Below, piece by piece: positions 38,866-43,431 of a stretch of DNA of 43,431 nt. The DNA lies in NCBI GenBank assembly GCA_022766165.1, contig QYLO01000023.1, positions 1-43,431 of the forward strand. Reading direction: 5' to 3'. The notes below the pieces were generated by a model that saw nothing but the letters and a program-made list of their open reading frames with translations, did no database searches and was not told the DNA's origin. The DNA is from Candidatus Electrothrix gigas (GTDB taxonomy: Bacteria > Desulfobacterota > Desulfobulbia > Desulfobulbales > Desulfobulbaceae). A program made the position numbers and the translations under genes. The stretch's first letter is position 1. Every line of letters starts with the position of its first letter.

Positions 38866-39843
38866 ATGAAAAATTTTAATTTTATAGACCTTTTTGCTGG
38901 AATTGGAGGAATAAGATTAGGTTTTGAATCTGTAGGCGGAAAATGTGTTTTTTCCTCTGAATGGGATATTTTTGCCCAAGAGACCTATAAAGCTAATTTT
39001 GGTGAACGACCATCTGGCGATATTACGAAAATAAACCCTGAAACAATACCGGATCACGATATTTTGCTCGGTGGCTTCCCCTGTCAGGCATTTAGTATCT
39101 GTGGAGACCAAAAGGGCTTTGCAGACACACGAGGAACTTTATTCTTTAATATTAAAGAAATTTTAAGAGTAAAAAGCCCATTTGCCTTTATGTTAGAAAA
39201 TGTCAAAAATTTACGATCTCACGACAAGGGAAGAACATTTAAGGTCATACTGCATCACTTGAAAGATTTGGGCTACTTTGTCCATCATACGGTATTAAAT
39301 TCTTTGGATTTTGGTGTTCCACAAAAGCGAGAGCGTACTCTACTTGTTGGCTTTAAAGAAAACCTGAAATTTTCATTTCCAAAGCCAACTGGAATTAAAA
39401 CAAATTTAGCTGATATACTCGAAAAAGATGAGGATATAGATAAAAAATACTTTGTTTCAGAGAAAATTAGAAAGAAACGGTTTAAAAAGGTTAAGCCAAA
39501 TTTTCCGGTTCCTTCAATCTGGCATGAAAATAAAAGTGGCAACATATCTGCATTAGAATACTCATGCGCATTAAGAGCGGGTGCGTCATATAATTATTTA
39601 GTGGTAAACGGAATAAGAAGACCAACGCCAAGAGAACTACTGAGATTGCAAGGTTTTCCTGATAGCTTTAAGATTGTTGTTCCATACACGCAAATAAGAA
39701 AACAGGCTGGAAATAGTGTTAGTGTACCTGTTATTGAAGCTGTTGCTTCAGAGATGATGAAGAGCATCAACAGTGAAAAAATAACTGAATCTACACCTGA
39801 ACAAATGGATATTTGGGAGTTATTAAAGTGTCAAGCAATTTAG
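38866..39843 (+). CDS. DNA (cytosine-5-)-methyltransferase of a type II system
   Basis: 325 residues. Motif I FIDLFAGIGGIRLGFE, motif IV GGFPCQAFS with the catalytic Cys, motif VI ENVKN, motif VIII QKRERTLLVG and motif X AGNSVSVPV are intact, so it should methylate C5 of cytosine. It overlaps the next gene, a HaeII-like endonuclease, by 16 bases. The protein is Lys/Ile/Asn-rich and the DNA is visibly A+T-richer than neighbours, consistent with horizontal acquisition. In the 199-base spacer upstream, TACAGTCG (38699-38706) and CGACTGTA (38752-38759) form an inverted repeat. If specificity equals that of HaeII it modifies RGCGCY; this is inferred from the partner. Confidence 0.92.
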   Translation: MKNFNFIDLFAGIGGIRLGFESVGGKCVFSSEWDIFAQETYKANFGERPSGDITKINPETIPDHDILLGGFPCQAFSICGDQKGFADTRGTLFFNIKEILRVKSPFAFMLENVKNLRSHDKGRTFKVILHHLKDLGYFVHHTVLNSLDFGVPQKRERTLLVGFKENLKFSFPKPTGIKTNLADILEKDEDIDKKYFVSEKIRKKRFKKVKPNFPVPSIWHENKSGNISALEYSCALRAGASYNYLVVNGIRRPTPRELLRLQGFPDSFKIVVPYTQIRKQAGNSVSVPVIEAVASEMMKSINSEKITESTPEQMDIWELLKCQAI

Positions 39844-40898
39844 ATAATGCAAAAAATGCCTTAGATTCAATAATAAAGAAATCAAGGGTACATTTATATA
39901 AACCTATTCAAATTGCTGAAATTTTATATAAAAACAGAAAAACTCAAGACGTAAATGATTTAACCGATCTGGAGTCATATCGAAATGCATCAAAAAAATG
40001 GCGTGATATGGTATGTATGCAATTTTTAGGAAGAGTATGCACATCAAGTGCAAAGTTTCAGGATAATTTGTTTGAAAAAAATGCAATGCCTCCATACTTA
40101 CTTAAAAATTTAGGTATAGAAAATGCAAATAATAATGGGATCGTTGAAGCGTATATTTACAAGGCATTTGAAGAAAAACATCTTCAGCTTGAAAACGCTC
40201 TAGCCTATTGCCTTAATAGTACAGGGAATGATTTTAAAATTGAAGAATTCCTTGAGCAATTTTGGGAGCAACCTGGATTAAAAAGGAGTTTGGATAAGAT
40301 ATTTGAAATTGTTGTGTATTCTTTGTTTGAAGTATTAACAACAGCCATAGAGGTAAAAGTTGACATTTACTATGATAAAAATCAACTAAACTTAATTAAA
40401 GAATTCTCAGACTTTGCATATAAGGTTTTAAACCTTAGTTCTACTAGCAAAAGAAAAACATTAGATGCTCATTTTAATCGTGTTGGTGTCACGAATGCGG
40501 CTGATCGTGGGTTAGATATGTACGCAAATTTTGGATCAGTTGTTCAAATTAAACATTTATCATTAGATGAAGATTTAGCAGAAGATGTTGTTACGTCCAT
40601 AACATCCGATAGAATCATTATCGTCTGCAAAAATTCCGAAGAAACGGTTATAAATACTCTGTTGACCCAAATAGGTTGGCGTTCAAGAATTCAAGCCGTT
40701 ATCACAATAGATGAGCTTGTTACATGGTATGATAAAGCATTAAAGGGAACCTTTTCAAATATACTTGGAAAAAGGATTATTTCTACTTTAGCTAACGAAA
40801 TAAAAACAGAGTTTCCATCGGTTGGAAGTAATGATTTTCAAAAATTTAAAAAAGAACGTGGCTACAGCAAACTAAGAAGTGAATACTGGGAATTGTAG
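39828..40898 (+). CDS. HaeII-family type II restriction endonuclease
   Basis: 356 residues from GTG 39828, preferred over TTG 39813 because GGGAG lies nine bases upstream. The N-terminus (NAKNALDSIIKKSRVHLYKP followed by IQIAEILYKNRK) and FLGRVCTSSAKFQDNLFE match what I recall of the HaeII family (PF09554). A DRGLDMYANFGSVVQIKHLS segment in the second half with Asp and Gln-x-Lys fits a PD-(D/E)xK-like nuclease core. The preceding methyltransferase protects the host. The predicted target is RGCGCY by family; AGCGCT or GGCGCT sites occur in housekeeping genes here (4221-4226, 6430-6435, 21024-21029), so protection must be effective. The family call is by memory, without a search. Confidence 0.75.
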   Translation: MSSNLDNAKNALDSIIKKSRVHLYKPIQIAEILYKNRKTQDVNDLTDLESYRNASKKWRDMVCMQFLGRVCTSSAKFQDNLFEKNAMPPYLLKNLGIENANNNGIVEAYIYKAFEEKHLQLENALAYCLNSTGNDFKIEEFLEQFWEQPGLKRSLDKIFEIVVYSLFEVLTTAIEVKVDIYYDKNQLNLIKEFSDFAYKVLNLSSTSKRKTLDAHFNRVGVTNAADRGLDMYANFGSVVQIKHLSLDEDLAEDVVTSITSDRIIIVCKNSEETVINTLLTQIGWRSRIQAVITIDELVTWYDKALKGTFSNILGKRIISTLANEIKTEFPSVGSNDFQKFKKERGYSKLRSEYWEL

Positions 40899-40955
40899 GG
40901 ACATAATAGGTACTGTTTACATTTACCTTTAATTATTCGAAATTTATAATTATTA

Positions 40956-41170
40956 ACTCACATTGAGCGGCTTGACATCATATTTTATCAATTAAATCAT
41001 CTGAGAAAACAAGTTTTTATAACTATTTCTTTTATTCTAACAGTTTAGTCTAAAAAAGGCTAAAAACAACAATTTACTTCTGGTGGAAAAATAAAATATT
41101 CTGAAAAATCGAAATTCAAAAAATAGCTTTTCTTTAAATTTCAAATGGTTGCTACCCGCTCAATGTGAGT
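40956..41170. mobile_element. 215-bp MITE-like element, copy 2
   Basis: Same length and apparently identical sequence and orientation as 10530-10744, with the same perfect 15-bp terminal inverted repeats (40956-40970 and 41156-41170). Flanked by ATTA on both sides (40952-40955 and 41171-41174). It lies 57 bases after the restriction endonuclease stop and 65 bases before the ODP-like gene, so it may separate or supply regulatory sequence for the latter. There is no coding capacity. Confidence 0.9.
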
Positions 41171-41235
41171 ATTAATATCGGCAAGATTATCTTCATGACA
41201 GGAGAGAACCAAAAGATAACAATAAAGAGGGAGTA

Positions 41236-42315
41236 ATGGAACCTGTTGAGTTAAAAAAGAATGTTTGGTGGATAGCCAACCGCTCGGATTCTCTACTGGA
41301 AGTCAATATTTATTTGCTCTGCTACCCTCATCCCAAGGGACAGGCCAATATTATTATTGATCCCGGACCAAGTGAACTCCTGACCGTCTTACAAAAGGCT
41401 ATCCGTCCGATCATCGGAGGCTTGGAAAATATTCACGGCATTCTTATTAACCATCAAGACCCTGATGTTGCACCTAATGCCGCCTTTCTGCAAAAACTGA
41501 ATCCACAGTGTATGGTTGTGGCTTCAGAAGATACCTGGCGTCTTATTCATTTTCTCGGTCTCAAGTCATCCCGATTTAAGGCTGTAGAAACATATCGGAA
41601 CCACCGGGCAATGATGCCGGGCAACAACAGGTTAGTCTTTGTTCCCTCGCCCTTTTGCCATTTCCGTGGGGCCATGATGTACTATGACGTTACAAGCAGG
41701 ATTCTCTTTTCTGGCGATTTATTTGGCGGACTTTCCTACACCCATGATCTCTATGCCAATGAAAAGTCATGGGAAGGTATTAAAACCTTTCATCAACTCT
41801 ATATGCCTTCCCGTGATGCCTTAAAACTTGCAGTTTCCCGCATCAGAAATCTTGACCCGCCCCTGGAAATGATCGCACCTCAGCACGGCTCTCTGATTCA
41901 GGGAGAGTTTCTTCGTGATTTTCTTGACCGGATGTATAATCTGGACGTTGGGCTTGATTTACTCATGGCAGGCGAAAAAGAAGAGAATTACCTTGGAGCA
42001 ATAAATGAAATTCTCAATGAGTTGGAAAAAGAGGACTCCTCTGCCTCTATAGCTCAAGGTTTGGCAGCACTGAATAAAGACCAGTCCTTTACCAATATCT
42101 TGACTATAGAAAAAAATAGAGTAACGTCGTTTAAAGTAGATCCTCCTGTTGCTGTTAAAAATCTCTTAACGCATCTTCGTGAAGACGGAGGTACTGAGCT
42201 GGAAAGTTTGGTAAACCTTATTGCATTAAAGACCTTGATCGGACGCAATATACCGATTGGCGATATCTTGCCACAGGCCGGAGGAGAACAGGATCTTCCA
42301 GATTACTTTGAATAA
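41236..42315 (+). CDS. ODP-like metallo-beta-lactamase-fold diiron protein
   Basis: 359 residues, with GAGGGAG before ATG. A metallo-beta-lactamase fold spans about 1-240. Putative metal ligands are visible: His73-x-Asp75-x-Asp77 (NHQDPDVAPN), His142 (SPFCHFRGAMMYYD), Asp161 (LFSGDLFGG) and His217 (APQHGSL). This resembles the oxygen-binding diiron protein (ODP) and flavodiiron families. No flavodoxin domain follows; the C-terminal 120 residues are mostly helical and novel to me. A role in oxygen sensing or reduction is plausible for an anaerobe. It is followed 31 bases later by a receiver/DUF4388 gene, suggesting a signalling pair. Confidence 0.82.
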   Translation: MEPVELKKNVWWIANRSDSLLEVNIYLLCYPHPKGQANIIIDPGPSELLTVLQKAIRPIIGGLENIHGILINHQDPDVAPNAAFLQKLNPQCMVVASEDTWRLIHFLGLKSSRFKAVETYRNHRAMMPGNNRLVFVPSPFCHFRGAMMYYDVTSRILFSGDLFGGLSYTHDLYANEKSWEGIKTFHQLYMPSRDALKLAVSRIRNLDPPLEMIAPQHGSLIQGEFLRDFLDRMYNLDVGLDLLMAGEKEENYLGAINEILNELEKEDSSASIAQGLAALNKDQSFTNILTIEKNRVTSFKVDPPVAVKNLLTHLREDGGTELESLVNLIALKTLIGRNIPIGDILPQAGGEQDLPDYFE

Positions 42316-42346
42316 CACCCATCCCCTCTGAGTGAGACAACAACTC

Positions 42347-43036
42347 ATGAGCCGTAAAAATATTCTGATCGTTGACCGTGATAAGAACTTTCTTTTGGAA
42401 TTACGGGAAAACTTTACGCCCTTTAAAAATGTCTATCAGTTAGCCTTTGTCTCTACCCTTGCCAAGGCCCATGAAATTTTGCAAAATTTTACGGTTCACA
42501 TGGTCATTGCCAATGTTCATCTTGCAGGCGAGAGCGGTGTGGATCTCCTACTCTGGATTCGCCGTTGGCATGCAGAAACCTATGTTGTTCTCTACAGTAG
42601 TGAGTTAACAGAAGAGATAAAGCGGGCAGCCTATCACAGCGGTGTTTCAGGTATTCTCCCCTACCCCTTTAGATTTGAAGATCTGCTGAAAGTCTTGACT
42701 GGTATTTTTACCAAAAAATCTGGAAACGCCACTTTTCTGGATACCATTCCCCTTGTTGATCTCCTCCAGCTCATAGGCATGGGGCATCATTCCACAAATA
42801 TTATTGTTATTAACAAAAAAAGGGAACGGGGGATTATTCGAATCAAGCAGGGGAATTTACTTGAAGCGGAAGCTGCTGGGCAACAAGGAGTGAATGCGGT
42901 TACAGAAATGCTCTCCTGGGAATCACCGAAAATAAAAACCTCTCAAAAGGGATATGGCATTCCGTCAACTACCCCCCCTGTTCCCCTGCATGATGCCCTT
43001 ATTCAGGCAGCGGCAAAGCTGGATGAAAAATCATAA
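42347..43036 (+). CDS. Degenerate receiver domain fused to DUF4388
   Basis: 229 residues from ATG 42347; GTG 42332 is the alternative. The N-terminal 120 residues have a receiver fold (ILIVDRDKNFLLELRE...). The usual phospho-acceptor Asp is replaced by Asn56 (VIANVHLAGESG) and the conserved Lys before Pro by Tyr106 (ILPYPF). The C-terminal part (about 118-200, FLDTIPLVDLLQLIGMG..., GIIRIKQGNLLEAEA) is a DUF4388/PATAN-like domain. It is probably a phosphorylation-independent signalling or scaffold protein working with the ODP-like protein upstream; the interaction is inferred from proximity. Confidence 0.75.
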   Translation: MSRKNILIVDRDKNFLLELRENFTPFKNVYQLAFVSTLAKAHEILQNFTVHMVIANVHLAGESGVDLLLWIRRWHAETYVVLYSSELTEEIKRAAYHSGVSGILPYPFRFEDLLKVLTGIFTKKSGNATFLDTIPLVDLLQLIGMGHHSTNIIVINKKRERGIIRIKQGNLLEAEAAGQQGVNAVTEMLSWESPKIKTSQKGYGIPSTTPPVPLHDALIQAAAKLDEKS

Positions 43037-43336
43037 GTTTACTGGAGATGTGGATATTTTTGCCGATGGTGGTACCGTTGATACGTCGGCATCTTTAGCT
43101 TTTTTACTCACCTCAGAGGTTTCAGTGATCTTGTCAGCAACCTTATTATCAACTTTATTAGTAATTTTATTAGTGGCTTCTGTGATAATCACATTCTCTC
43201 CCAGCGTGATATCGTCCTTAATACGGGCAAGCGTTTTCGGACCAATGCCGTAAACTTCTTTCAAATCCTCAATCTTTTTAAAAAGACCTTTCTCCTCCCT
43301 ATACCAGACATAGTAAACGACCCACCAAAACCCCAT
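43031..43336 (-). CDS. Helix-hairpin-helix (ComEA-like) protein, possibly truncated
   Basis: 101 residues from ATG 43336; the frame extends to TTG 43381. One helix-hairpin-helix unit is clear: FKKIEDLKEVYGIGPKTLARIKDDI. The rest (about 55-101) is a low-complexity Asn/Lys/Thr tail. ComEA-type proteins normally carry a preceding LPGIG-type hairpin, missing here, while the YREEKGLFKKIEDL remnant of its second half is present. The 3' end overlaps the convergent gene by six bases. No ribosome binding site is clear. Confidence 0.5.
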   Translation of the reverse strand: MGFWWVVYYVWYREEKGLFKKIEDLKEVYGIGPKTLARIKDDITLGENVIITEATNKITNKVDNKVADKITETSEVSKKAKDADVSTVPPSAKISTSPVNL

Positions 43337-43355
43337 ATTTTTTGGACAGTTCAAT

Positions 43356-43430
43356 TTACCGTGGATCTTCACCGACCTCAATAACCATCAACTTTCCTGA
43401 CGGTAATCTGGTTGCCAGGTATGTCAGCTT
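43356..43430 (-). CDS. C-terminal fragment of an unidentified gene at the window edge
   Basis: A frame open from the right edge encodes 24 residues ending VIEVGEDPR before TAA (43358-43356). It precedes the helix-hairpin-helix gene by about 20 bases. Too short to identify. Confidence 0.35.
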   Translation of the reverse strand, partial: KLTYLATRLPSGKLMVIEVGEDPR

Positions 43431-43431
43431 A

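Overview
This 43.4 kb window is typical bacterial chromosome with moderate GC. Most genes sit in compact co-directional clusters with ATGA, TAATG or TGATG overlaps. The gene set (amphi-Trp protein, AMMECR1/AmrS proteins, adenosylcobinamide salvage genes, a MASE3-type hybrid kinase, an ODP-like diiron protein) fits an anaerobic or microaerophilic Gram-negative, most likely Desulfobacterota near Desulfobulbales or the cable bacteria. That assignment is inferred from gene content, not from a phylogenetic marker.

Layout. 1-1.7 kb: the tail of a probable chemotaxis receptor, a small Cys-rich protein, and about 1 kb with no convincing gene. 1.7-6.6 kb: a fatty-acid/biotin cluster (amphi-Trp, FabG, FabZ-like, FabI-like, DUF1232, AMMECR1, Cys-cluster protein, BioB). 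6.7-10.5 kb: an envelope pair, a large membrane-anchored PEGA-repeat protein followed by an OmpA-domain lipoprotein. 11-13 kb: minCDE. 13.2-17 kb: a glycine-zipper lipoprotein, YjbQ, and a membrane coiled-coil protein with four almost identical 195-bp tandem repeats. 17-26.6 kb: an NlpC/P60-like protein coupled to an AmrS-type radical SAM gene, NhaA, a hybrid histidine kinase, a GlmU-like uridylyltransferase without the acetyltransferase half, and a YihY protein. 26.7-34 kb: AlgH, then cobU, cobT, cobS, a CobD-CobQ fusion and mltG. 34-37.3 kb (minus strand): tRNA-Gly, rplM-rpsI, holB, ricT. 37.7-43.4 kb: a universal stress protein, an A+T-rich type II restriction-modification pair resembling HaeII, an ODP-like metallo-beta-lactamase-fold protein, a degenerate receiver/DUF4388 protein and a helix-hairpin-helix fragment.

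The most notable findings are mobile or repetitive. Two identical 215-bp elements with perfect 15-bp terminal inverted repeats lie about 30 kb apart. Each is flanked by its own 4-bp duplication, and one interrupts the last codons of the OmpA lipoprotein; removing it restores a shorter ORF end. A 36-bp palindrome is inserted in frame in the CobD part of the CobD-CobQ fusion. A roughly 56-nt leader block is shared by the minC and glycine-zipper lipoprotein genes. Other oddities are a likely homopolymer frameshift at the start of the PEGA gene, a FabI-like enzyme missing one of the usual Tyr residues, a receiver domain lacking its phospho-acceptor Asp, and a strong terminator between tRNA-Gly and rplM.
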